DNA from: Candidatus Villigracilis vicinus
GTDB lineage: Bacteria > Chloroflexota > Anaerolineae > Anaerolineales > Villigracilaceae
Assembly: GCA_016721315.1 (NCBI GenBank)
Contig: JADKIL010000005.1
Coordinates: 124,001 to 188,000 of the forward strand
Direction of reading: 5' to 3'
Length of the DNA stretch: 64,000 bases
The translations under genes and the position numbers were made by a program. A model generated the notes under the pieces. The model saw only the letters and a list, made by a program, of their open reading frames with translations. It ran no database searches and was not told the origin of the DNA. Within the stretch, counting starts at the first letter, position 1, and every line of letters starts with the position of its first letter. Below, piece after piece: positions 34,963 to 43,217 of this stretch.

Positions 34963-36836
34963 TGATGCAGCGTCCTGGTCAACAACAGCAAGGTCCACGC
35001 ATGGGTGGACCCATGGGCGGACCCATGATGGGCGCCCCCGGTGCCAAAGCCCGCGACTTCAAAGGTACGATGAAAAAACTCATCCAATATCTGGGCGAGT
35101 ATCGCGGACTCATCATTATCGTTTTTGTCTTTGCGATATTCTCCACCGCCGCCAGCATTGCTGGTCCGAAAATTCTCGGCAACGCCACAACCAAACTCTT
35201 TGAAGGTGTGATGGCGGAATTGAACGGTACGGGCGAAATTGACTTTGCCTACATTGGGCGCATCGCTCTCATAACGTTGGGCTTGTATCTCGTCTCCGCG
35301 CTTTTTGCCTACATCCAAGGCTGGATCATGGCAAACGTTTCGACCGATATCGCCTACCGCTTCCGCCGCGACCTCTCCGAGAAGATGAACCGCATGCCGT
35401 TGCGCTACTTCGACGGCACGACTCACGGTGAGGTGCTCTCGCGCATCACCAACGATGTGGATACGCTCAACCAGACCCTTAGCCAAAGCCTGACCCAGAT
35501 CATCACTTCGCTGGTGACGGTAATCGGTGTGCTGGGAATGATGCTCTCCATTAGTTGGCAGATGACTCTGGTTGCCATCGTGGTCATTCCGCTTTCGATG
35601 GTGACTGTAATGCTGATCGTCAAACAGTCACAAAAGTTCTTTACCCAACAACAAGAATATCTCGGTCATGTGAACGGACATGTGGAAGAGATGTACAGCG
35701 GTCACATCGTGATGAAAGCGTTCAACGGTGAAGCCGAAAGCATCCACAAGTTCGACCAGTCGAACAATACGTTGTACGACTCGGCTTGGAAGTCACAATT
35801 CCTCTCCGGCTTGATGATGCCGATCATGATGTTCATTGGTAACCTCGGTTATGTGGCAGTTGCCATCCTCGGCGGATATCTCGCCATTCGCAATACAATC
35901 ACCGTCGGTGACATCCAAGCCTTCATTCAATACATGCGCTCGTTCACCCAGCCCATCACCCAGTTGGCAAACATCTCGAACGTGTTACAGCAAACTGCCG
36001 CTGCTGCAGAACGCGTCTTTGAGTTTCTTGATGAAAAAGAGGAAGTGGAAGAAACCACCTCCCCCATCAAACTCGAAAGTGTGCAAGGTCACGTTGAGTT
36101 CAAAGATGTCCACTTCGGCTACGATCCGGCGAAGCCAGTCATCAACGACTTCTCAGCGGAAGCAGAGCCCGGGCACAAGATCGCGATCGTCGGTCCGACC
36201 GGAGCCGGAAAGACCACCATGGTCAAGCTGCTGATGCGCTTCTATGACGTGGACAGCGGAAGAATCCTGATCGACGGTCAAGACATCCGCGACTTTACCC
36301 GCAAAGACCTGCGTAAGATGTTCGGCATGGTGCTGCAAGATACGTGGCTCTACAATGGCACCATCATGGAAAACATCCGCTATGGGCGGCCCGAAGCCAC
36401 GGATGAAGAAGTGATCGCTGCGGCGCAAATGGCACATGTTGACCATTTCGTCCATACCTTGCCGGATGGTTACAACATGGTCTTAAACGAAGAGACCACC
36501 AACATCTCGCAGGGACAAATGCAGTTGCTGACCATCGCACGTGCTTTCCTTGCAGACCCAAAGATTCTGATCCTGGATGAAGCGACAAGCTCGGTTGACA
36601 CCCGCACCGAAGTGCTCATTCAACGAGCCATGACTAGCTTGATGAAGAACCGTACTTCCTTCGTGATCGCCCATCGCCTCTCCACCATCCGCGATGCAGA
36701 CTTGATCCTCGTGATGAATCACGGTGATATCGTGGAACAAGGCTCGCACAAGGAACTACTGGCAAAGTTCGGTTTCTATCACGAGTTGTATATGAGCCAG
36801 TTCAAAAAGAAGGAAGACGAAACCATTGTGGCGTAA
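34959..36836 (+). CDS. ABC exporter half-transporter (heterodimer subunit 2)
   Basis: A 625-residue half-transporter. The N-terminus is Gln/Gly/Pro/Met-rich (RPGQQQQGPRMGGPMGG), then six helices, then the ATPase domain: GPTGAGKTT, a divergent signature ISQGQMQLLTIARA, and Walker B ILILDEATSSVD with a normal catalytic Glu. The SQGQ signature faces the degenerate site of its partner, exactly as in TM287/288-type heterodimers. Its start overlaps the partner's stop (ATGA). Start could be the second or third Met. Last gene before repeat family A copy 3. Confidence 0.94.
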   Translation: MMMQRPGQQQQGPRMGGPMGGPMMGAPGAKARDFKGTMKKLIQYLGEYRGLIIIVFVFAIFSTAASIAGPKILGNATTKLFEGVMAELNGTGEIDFAYIGRIALITLGLYLVSALFAYIQGWIMANVSTDIAYRFRRDLSEKMNRMPLRYFDGTTHGEVLSRITNDVDTLNQTLSQSLTQIITSLVTVIGVLGMMLSISWQMTLVAIVVIPLSMVTVMLIVKQSQKFFTQQQEYLGHVNGHVEEMYSGHIVMKAFNGEAESIHKFDQSNNTLYDSAWKSQFLSGLMMPIMMFIGNLGYVAVAILGGYLAIRNTITVGDIQAFIQYMRSFTQPITQLANISNVLQQTAAAAERVFEFLDEKEEVEETTSPIKLESVQGHVEFKDVHFGYDPAKPVINDFSAEAEPGHKIAIVGPTGAGKTTMVKLLMRFYDVDSGRILIDGQDIRDFTRKDLRKMFGMVLQDTWLYNGTIMENIRYGRPEATDEEVIAAAQMAHVDHFVHTLPDGYNMVLNEETTNISQGQMQLLTIARAFLADPKILILDEATSSVDTRTEVLIQRAMTSLMKNRTSFVIAHRLSTIRDADLILVMNHGDIVEQGSHKELLAKFGFYHELYMSQFKKKEDETIVA

Positions 36837-36841
36837 CGGAC

Positions 36842-36897
36842 GATAGACGATTGACCGCAGACGATAAACGGCAGACCGCCGTCAATCGTCTGCGGTC
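36842..36897. repeat. Palindromic intergenic repeat, family A copy 3
   Basis: A perfect 13-bp stem GACCGCAGACGAT (36853-36865) / ATCGTCTGCGGTC (36885-36897), preceded by GATAGACGATT and with GGCAGACCGCC in the loop. This is the clearest copy of the family. Confidence 0.75.
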
Positions 36898-36929
36898 TGC
36901 CATCAGAACCAGTGATACACTCAAAAACT

Positions 36930-38273
36930 ATGACCGAAACAACTCCGACTCCCCCCGAAGATAAACTCGACTTCAAACGCATTCTACCCATTCTCGTCAT
37001 CGTACTTGTAGACTTGATGGGACTTTCCATCATCATTCCGTTACTTCCTCTCTATGCTGCCCGCTTCGGTGCGGAACCGATACTGGTCGGCATTCTACAA
37101 GCTGCTTATCCGCTGATGCAGTTCCTCGGCGCACCGATCCTGGGCAGGCTTTCCGATCGTTTTGGGCGCAAGCCAGTTTTGATCGCCAGCCAGATCGGTA
37201 CCTTGATCGGGTTCATCATGCTTGGTTTTGCCAACAGCCTGTTGCTCTTGTTCATCTCCCGCATCATTGACGGTCTCTCCGGGGCGAACATCTCCACCGC
37301 TCAAGCCGCCATTGCAGACAGCACCAATGAAAAGACGCGTACTCAAGGGCTTGGCTTGGTCGGCGCGGCATTCGGCGTTGGCTTTGTGCTCGGACCCGTG
37401 CTCGCATTCATTGTCCTCGCCTCCACCGGGCAGAACTATCAAGCCGTAGCCTGGACAGCCGCTTTGTTCTCATTCGCCTCCATCTTGTTGACCACATTCT
37501 GGTTCAAAGAGACTGTAACAGATGCCGCCGATCCCGAAGCCTCACGCAAGCGCCGTCCGTTCTCCTTTGGCGCTTTACGCGAAGCCATGGCACACCGCCC
37601 GACCATTTGGTTCCTGGTTATTGTGATGTTCTTCTATCAAGTAGCTTTCGGCGGCTACGAACAGCTCTTCTCCTTGTTTACCCTCAACCAACTCGGCATG
37701 GATGCGCGCGATACCTCCGGGTTGTTCATGCTGGCTGGTATCCTGATCATCGTCATTCAAGGCGGGCTGATCGGCAGATGGTCCAAGAAAAAAGGCGACC
37801 GTTGGCTGGCATTGATGGGTATTGGCGCACTCGCCATTGGCTTGATCGGCACGGCGTTGACCCCTGCCATCCCTGTGCCATGGTACGAAAAAGCTCGCGT
37901 ATTGGAAAGCCTTGCCGGGCAGGGTGAGTTCCGTGTATCGATCCAAAGTATCAACGTCAACTTACCGGATGAAACCTCACGAGGCTGGTTCGGGATCGTT
38001 TGGCTAATGATCGCCAGCATCCCGGCAGCTTTGGGCGGCGGGACGCTTCAACCTGCAGTGAACTCGCTGATCACTAAAGCATCAGATAAAAGTGAAGTTG
38101 GCGGCATGCTCGGCTTATCTTCTGCGGCGTATAGTGCGGCAAACGCAATCGCGCCGCTCTTTTATGGTGCGTTGTTTCAATGGTTTGGTCCGCCCGTGCC
38201 GTTCTTTGTTGGCGGTGCGATCCTTTTGATCTTGTTCATCGTTGCCCCAAGAGTGATTAAGAACCCTGCATAA
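36930..38273 (+). CDS. MFS efflux transporter, TetA-like
   Basis: A 447-residue transporter with about 12 helices. Motif A is intact (LGRLSDRFGRKPVLI), and GLSGANISTAQAAIAD with FGVGFVLGPVLAF matches motif C of drug/H+ antiporters. The ATG at 36930 is preferred to a GTG six codons earlier; a TACACT ending eight bases upstream hints at a leaderless transcript. It follows the ABC exporter but is separated by repeat A copy 3, so shared control by MarR is uncertain. Confidence 0.93.
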   Translation: MTETTPTPPEDKLDFKRILPILVIVLVDLMGLSIIIPLLPLYAARFGAEPILVGILQAAYPLMQFLGAPILGRLSDRFGRKPVLIASQIGTLIGFIMLGFANSLLLLFISRIIDGLSGANISTAQAAIADSTNEKTRTQGLGLVGAAFGVGFVLGPVLAFIVLASTGQNYQAVAWTAALFSFASILLTTFWFKETVTDAADPEASRKRRPFSFGALREAMAHRPTIWFLVIVMFFYQVAFGGYEQLFSLFTLNQLGMDARDTSGLFMLAGILIIVIQGGLIGRWSKKKGDRWLALMGIGALAIGLIGTALTPAIPVPWYEKARVLESLAGQGEFRVSIQSINVNLPDETSRGWFGIVWLMIASIPAALGGGTLQPAVNSLITKASDKSEVGGMLGLSSAAYSAANAIAPLFYGALFQWFGPPVPFFVGGAILLILFIVAPRVIKNPA

Positions 38274-38286
38274 AAACTACCTACAA

Positions 38287-38322
38287 AAAACGACCTCGTT
38301 CAGTTCAGAACGAGGTCGTTTT
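38287..38322. terminator. Bidirectional terminator between MFS and lipoprotein genes
   Basis: A perfect 15-bp stem (AAAACGACCTCGTTC / GAACGAGGTCGTTTT) with a 6-base loop, flanked by A and T runs. It serves both convergent genes. Confidence 0.88.
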
Positions 38323-38334
38323 CTATTCCAAGAA

Positions 38335-39411
38335 CTATGGGCGTCCAGGTCTGCCGCCCCCGCCGCCGCCGGGGCGTCCGCCGCCTGCGCCGCTGAAATC
38401 TGGACGGCTGCCGAGAGATGATTCAAAACCATTCACGTTCTCCCGTCCACGGTTGATCTCGCCGCGTGCAAACTGCTGGTTGATCTCATCAAATTTGCCA
38501 GCGAACTGAGAGACATCTGGTCCGATCACATCCGCGCCGCCAAATTGTTGAAATCCCGCCTGCGCGTTCTTGCCAAGTTGAGCGAGGGCAAGCAATTCAT
38601 CACGGCTGAGTTTATTATCACTTAAGGCACCTTTGGCTGTATCCAGGAAGGAAAAGGCACTCTGCAATGCGGTCAATTTATCCGTAGGAATGCTATCCGG
38701 CTGGATCTGTGATATCTGATTCAAACGTCCCTGCTGGTCAGCTTGCAAGACCGAGATCATATCCTGAGCATTTGCCTTCAACTCCTGCGCATTGGTCTGG
38801 GCTGTCTGTGCGGCAGTTTCGAGCTGGGCAATGGATTCTTCTGCAAGGGCAAGTCCTTGTTCCAAAGTGGAACTGATCTGCTGAAGCGACTGGTCGATGG
38901 AACTGAGCGTATCGTTCATCTGGTTAAGTTCCGCTTCAATGGCGTTCAACTCGGCGATCATTTCGTAAGCAAGGTCAGAATACAGGTCATAGTATTCAGC
39001 GATCAGGTCTTCGGCATATTCCACGTAATAATCGGCATAGTAATAATATTCGTATACATATGCCACTTCCTCGGTCGTGACAGCGTCATCTTCAGTTACA
39101 TAGTAGACATTGCTGGTCGTCTGTTCTGTGGCGGCAATGGCTTCCGCAACAGCCTGATCGATCAGTGCAGCAAGTTCTTCTTCAGTAAGTGTGACATACT
39201 CCACCGTCGGTCCGGGAGTGGGTGTGGCGGGCATGGCAGTCAACGAATTTGAGTTGACGGTGGCTTGTGCAAGAGCTTGCGACATCTGCGTCTGAACAAT
39301 AGCGGTATTGATCGCATCTTCTTGAACAACAGGCGCAGCGCCCATTGTGCATGCAGCAAGCAGGCTGGCAACAACAAAAGAGAGTAAAACTGTTCGAAGT
39401 GTGGGTTTCAT
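38335..39411 (-). CDS. Tyr-rich coiled-coil lipoprotein with Gly-rich tail
   Basis: A 358-residue exported lipoprotein. Start 39411 is chosen because GGAGGA precedes it; lipobox LLAAC follows. Order: Thr/Pro linker; an acidic helix (TLTEEELAALIDQAVAEAIAA); a segment of about 40 residues unusually rich in Tyr (YVYEYYYYADYYVEYAEDL); a long coiled coil of heptads with Gln/Asn/Glu/Leu (about 150-225); a helical region; and a Gly/Pro/Arg tail (GGRPGGGGGGRPGRP). No family recognised. The layout suggests a surface structural or scaffold protein. It has its own terminator and no co-directional partner nearby. Confidence 0.75.
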   Translation of the reverse strand: MKPTLRTVLLSFVVASLLAACTMGAAPVVQEDAINTAIVQTQMSQALAQATVNSNSLTAMPATPTPGPTVEYVTLTEEELAALIDQAVAEAIAATEQTTSNVYYVTEDDAVTTEEVAYVYEYYYYADYYVEYAEDLIAEYYDLYSDLAYEMIAELNAIEAELNQMNDTLSSIDQSLQQISSTLEQGLALAEESIAQLETAAQTAQTNAQELKANAQDMISVLQADQQGRLNQISQIQPDSIPTDKLTALQSAFSFLDTAKGALSDNKLSRDELLALAQLGKNAQAGFQQFGGADVIGPDVSQFAGKFDEINQQFARGEINRGRENVNGFESSLGSRPDFSGAGGGRPGGGGGGRPGRP

Positions 39412-39445
39412 TTTGGGTTCCTCCAATCAATTAATCGTTAATTCA

Positions 39446-40765
39446 TCATACAGCGCGGCGCGAAACAATCGTCTTTACATTTTTGTCCGGGCGTAAGGTG
39501 ACACTGGGTTTTGGGTGGGCAAGCTCCAGCTGCGCAGGTGTAATCGTCCAACGGCGGGCGATCATTGCCAGCACCGCAATGGCTTCGGTCATGGCAAAGT
39601 GTTCGCCGATACAGACACGACTGCCACCGCCAAATGGGAAGTAACTGTAACGGGGGGGTGAATGCACATCGAGGTCGAACCAGCGCTCGGGGCGGAATTG
39701 AAGCGGAGCGTCATAGAAGCGCGAGTCGTGATGGGTCACCCATTGACTCATAATGACCGTCGAACCAGCAGGGATGTGTTGTCCGCCGATCTCGCAATCA
39801 TGTACGGCTTCGCGTCCCATCGCCCATGCAGGCGGGCGCATACGCAACGTCTCTTTAACAACCGCCCGGGTATATGTCAGGTTTTGAATATCTTCCGGTT
39901 TCGGAAAGCGATCACCGAGAACAGAATCCACCTCGGCTTGCAGGATGGACATCGCCATTGGGTGATGTGCGAGCATATCCCAGCACCATGCCAACAACAG
40001 CGCGGTGGTCTCATGCCCCGCCAACAAAAACGTGAGCGCATGCGCATGGATCTGCTCATCGGTAAATTGATCTTTGTGATTCTCTTTAAGGATATTGACC
40101 AATGCGCGTTTGGCATGTTCAGACTGTGGATTCCTGAGCAGCGCTTCGGTGACTTCGCTCAAGTCTGCTTTGGCTTCTTTGAAACTTGGGAACAGGCTGC
40201 GAGCGGATTCTGGCAGGGGTATTTGCGCCAATGGGAAAAGGCGAACAAGCGTCTTCATTGAATCGCTCACACGTTCAACAACCCCTTCGGGCGCACTACC
40301 GAAGAATGACCACAATGCAATATTCAACGTCAACCGCATCATCTCATCAGACATATCCACCTGTTCCCCACTCTTCCACCGCGAAATGTGCCCATGCGTA
40401 TTTTCATTCATCAACGGAAGATACTCTTCCATTTTGTGACGATGAAAGGCAGGTTGAAGTGCGCGCCGTTGTGCCAGGTGTTCATCCCCTTCGCTGGTGA
40501 GTAGACCCTCGCCCAAAATGACGCGCGCCCTCTGCAAGCTGGGACCTTTCACAAAGTTATCCGCCTGCTTAACCAGAACTTCTTCAACAAATGACGGGTG
40601 GCTCAGCAAAAAGAGATCGCGCTTGCGCAGTTTAATGCGGGCAATATCGCCTTGTTCGTTCGCAAGGTCGGTCAGCGCATTGAGCGGATTGCGAAAGATC
40701 TTCCACAGAAACTCGAAAGTGGATGTTCGATAAACAGGTTGTTCGAGAACTAGATTTGTTTCCAT
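39446..40765 (-). CDS. Cytochrome P450
   Basis: A 439-residue haem monooxygenase. Seen: I-helix LLAGHETTALLLAW with the acid-alcohol pair, K-helix ETLRMRPP (ExxR), the PERF-like FRPERW, and the haem-thiolate loop FPFGGGSRVCIGEHFA. It resembles the CYP102/CYP4-like fatty-acid-type P450s rather than class I bacterial ones, but the substrate is unknown. No ferredoxin or reductase gene is nearby, so electrons must come from elsewhere. The next gene on this strand, 35 bases on, is the Tyr-rich lipoprotein. Confidence 0.95.
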   Translation of the reverse strand: METNLVLEQPVYRTSTFEFLWKIFRNPLNALTDLANEQGDIARIKLRKRDLFLLSHPSFVEEVLVKQADNFVKGPSLQRARVILGEGLLTSEGDEHLAQRRALQPAFHRHKMEEYLPLMNENTHGHISRWKSGEQVDMSDEMMRLTLNIALWSFFGSAPEGVVERVSDSMKTLVRLFPLAQIPLPESARSLFPSFKEAKADLSEVTEALLRNPQSEHAKRALVNILKENHKDQFTDEQIHAHALTFLLAGHETTALLLAWCWDMLAHHPMAMSILQAEVDSVLGDRFPKPEDIQNLTYTRAVVKETLRMRPPAWAMGREAVHDCEIGGQHIPAGSTVIMSQWVTHHDSRFYDAPLQFRPERWFDLDVHSPPRYSYFPFGGGSRVCIGEHFAMTEAIAVLAMIARRWTITPAQLELAHPKPSVTLRPDKNVKTIVSRRAV

Positions 40766-40924
40766 TGGTTATCGGTTTCCTTTACCAGTGCTGAGGCGGG
40801 GACGGGGAAGCCGTCCAGCCAGAAAAGTGAAAAGGCGTAGAAAACTGCTTGAGATGTGCGCATGCCCTCTCCTACGGGTAGTTGCCAGGATCAGATGCAT
40901 GCTTTGTTGGGCAGTTTTGCTTAC

Positions 40925-41698
40925 CTAATTCTTTAGTAGATCGATATACTCTTTTCCAAAATAGTGGCTAAGTAGTATGGAGAAATGCTTCGTGTCATTC
41001 AATATTTGCTCGCGCCGTTGTCCGTTTTCAACAGTTATTATTTTTTTGCTGTTTAGCATGACGCGTGTTTGAGGAGAAATAAGGCGGGAACAGATATAGT
41101 CTTTAGTAAATTTGGATTCTGAAGATGTCCACTTGAATTGGCATATTTCACTAAACTCCATACCCATACGCGGTTTCAGTGAAAACTCATATTGAGGCAT
41201 GTCAAAACCGTTTGCGTTGCGCTGTAATAAAGTAAAAACATCATCTTTATTTTCAATGCGATATGTATTATTACCCTGAACTTGGTAATCAAGGTCATCG
41301 AGACAGATGGGGAGATGAAACCATTTAGCATTGCCAACATCTGCAAGAAAGCGCTTGTGAAGGGTGACCAAGATTATGGGGTGATCGAATTCGGGTCCAC
41401 TCGCACCATCTTCCCCAATAATAGAAGCCGACAGCAAGTTGGCTTGAAATCCCAACTCGGATAGCAGCCTGGCAAAGAGAATATTTAATTCGTAACAATA
41501 TCCGCCGCGATGGTTCAAAACAATTTTCTGAAAAAGGCTTGATTCATCCAGGTTAAAAGGTATTCCAGAAAGAATATCGAAGTTTTCGTAGGGAACATTT
41601 ATCAGATGTGCCAAATGCAATCTTTCTAAATTTTCAATTGTAGGAGTGAGAATTCCTGCCAGCTTTATTCTTTTTAGATATAAATCAATATTAAACAT
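40925..41698 (-). CDS. nat: Arylamine N-acetyltransferase
   Basis: A 257-residue enzyme that moves acetyl groups from acetyl-CoA to aromatic amines. The catalytic triad can be read: Cys68 in HRGGYCYELN, His in FDHPIILVTL and Asp in FLADVGNAKW. The N-terminal NVPYENFDIL is also typical. The sequence is notably more AT-rich than most neighbours, as is the next gene (41796), which may mean a different origin. Monocistronic as far as can be seen; the 159-base gap to the P450 start at 40765 shows no clear signals. Confidence 0.9.
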   Translation of the reverse strand: MFNIDLYLKRIKLAGILTPTIENLERLHLAHLINVPYENFDILSGIPFNLDESSLFQKIVLNHRGGYCYELNILFARLLSELGFQANLLSASIIGEDGASGPEFDHPIILVTLHKRFLADVGNAKWFHLPICLDDLDYQVQGNNTYRIENKDDVFTLLQRNANGFDMPQYEFSLKPRMGMEFSEICQFKWTSSESKFTKDYICSRLISPQTRVMLNSKKIITVENGQRREQILNDTKHFSILLSHYFGKEYIDLLKN

Positions 41699-41795
41699 AA
41701 TTGTCCTGAAAATACTTGCAAGGCTGGTTCTTGACTGCCTAACTTCTTAATTACACATAATCAATACACAAACTGAAAAGCAACACTACCGCGAT

Positions 41796-42332
41796 CTATA
41801 TTATCCATTGGGGGAATGCTGGAAAAAGCAAATCCGAACGTGCGTAGTTGACTGTGAAGCTGCTCACACCGGTAGTATCACTCGTTCGATCACCGGTTGT
41901 ATAAATGCCCACACTTTCTGTTGACCAGACTCTTATAAAAACCAAGTATTCTGTCTGGGCAGCAAGCTTCATTTGAGCGCTCAAATACCGTTCAGAAAAC
42001 GAAGGATTGCTCTGGTCTTCAGCATCTACCCACCCAGTTTGAGAAGCAAGGACTTGCCCATGTTGGTCGATCAATTGAACAATGTACCCGCAGCTTCCAT
42101 TGCAATAGTTGATCTGAGGATAAATGGATCTTATTGTGATATCTTCTTGAAGAGTAAAGGTGGTTAAACTCTCAAATTCCACATATGTCATATTGTCGGC
42201 AGCGTCTACACCACGTCCAGTGTCAAATAAAATTTGACGAGCAGATGTAGTTTTTTGGCAAGCACCAAGTACAAGTATTATGCTTGTCAAAACAAACATA
42301 TAAACTCTTGGGTTTATTTTGTTTTTTTTCAA
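41796..42332 (-). CDS. Small lipoprotein of unknown function
   Basis: A 178-residue exported protein: signal with lipobox VLGAC, then a single beta-rich domain (YVEFESLTTFTLQEDITIRSIY...). Paired cysteines in NYCNGSCGYIVQLIDQHG may form a disulfide. The C-terminal half (TEYLVFIRVWSTESVGIYTTGD) looks like a beta sandwich of the DUF4082/carbohydrate-binding type, but I do not assign a family. AT-rich compared with genes on either side. Confidence 0.65.
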   Translation of the reverse strand: MKKNKINPRVYMFVLTSIILVLGACQKTTSARQILFDTGRGVDAADNMTYVEFESLTTFTLQEDITIRSIYPQINYCNGSCGYIVQLIDQHGQVLASQTGWVDAEDQSNPSFSERYLSAQMKLAAQTEYLVFIRVWSTESVGIYTTGDRTSDTTGVSSFTVNYARSDLLFPAFPQWII

Positions 42333-42442
42333 TATATTGGATCTCCTTTGACTGTGTTTCCAGGAAGTCTTTCAACTCCTTGATCAATAAGTCAAAGGAT
42401 ACTTTCCCCGCTCAAAAAAGTCTGCCCGCAAAGGTGGGGAAC

Positions 42443-42467
42443 TTTTCCCCCTATTTGGTAGGTGGAA
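42443..42467 (-). promoter_or_regulatory. Palindrome-like element resembling that at 5141-5167
   Basis: On the minus strand: TTCCACCTACCAAATAGGGGGAAAA. It shares CCTACCA and GGGGGAAAA with the element upstream of the second ATPase pair. It lies 111 bases upstream of the lipoprotein at 42332 and just after the NarL-type regulator gene. Function inferred only. Confidence 0.35.
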
Positions 42468-42522
42468 TAAAAAAACACAAGGGTTTTCTTCGTGAAAGCT
42501 CGTGTGCTTTGTGGAATTCAAA

Positions 42523-43167
42523 TCACAATTCTTCCGGCAGAACCACTCCATAGCGCACAGCCATCAGCGCCGCTTGCGTTCTATCGTTCACCCCCAACTT
42601 CACAAACAGATCGCTGACATAACCTTTCACCGTCATCTCGGTCAGCGATAACTCGCCAGCAATTTCTTTATTACTCTTACCCTTCGCCAACAATTTCAAA
42701 ATGCCGCGCTCGCGCTCGGTCAACGAATCAAATGGGTCATCAGGCATGGGCGCACGCGCCATCAGACGTTTCGCAATATCAGGGTGCAATTGCGGTTTGC
42801 CTTGCGCCGCTCCGCGAATGGCGATGACCAAATCACCGCCGCTCATTTCCTTTAACAAGAATCCGCTTGCCCCGGCACGCAACGCCGCATAGACATGCGC
42901 ATCATCAGTGAAGGTCGTCAAAATCAAAATTGGCAGGTCAGGGTATTCAGGGCGGATCTGCTTCAACGCATCCACACCAGTCATCTCGGGCATTTGCAAG
43001 TCCATCAACACCACATCGGGCTTATGTTTTTTTATCAACGCCAACACACCTGCGCCATTCTGTGCCTCCCCCACCACACGCATATCTTTCTCAGCATCGA
43101 TCGTAAATGTCAAACCACGGCGGACCACTTGATGATCATCGGCAATGATTATTTTCAGCATACTCAC
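42523..43167 (-). CDS. NarL/LuxR-type response regulator
   Basis: A 214-residue two-component regulator. Receiver: IIIADDHQVVRRGL, phospho-acceptor Asp in VVLMDLQMPEMTG, Thr in LILTTFTDD, Lys in FLLKEMSG. The DNA-binding domain is a LuxR helix-turn-helix (LTERERGILKLLAKGKSNKEIAGELSLTEMTVKGYVSDLFVKLGV). It follows the membrane kinase at 43218 by 50 bases, its cognate partner. The dimeric site could resemble the palindromes at 42443 and 5141, which is a guess. Confidence 0.95.
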   Translation of the reverse strand: MSMLKIIIADDHQVVRRGLTFTIDAEKDMRVVGEAQNGAGVLALIKKHKPDVVLMDLQMPEMTGVDALKQIRPEYPDLPILILTTFTDDAHVYAALRAGASGFLLKEMSGGDLVIAIRGAAQGKPQLHPDIAKRLMARAPMPDDPFDSLTERERGILKLLAKGKSNKEIAGELSLTEMTVKGYVSDLFVKLGVNDRTQAALMAVRYGVVLPEEL

Positions 43168-43217
43168 CTCACAGGAATCCGAAAACTCTATTTTCGGGCA
43201 TGTCCTGAAGTAAAACT

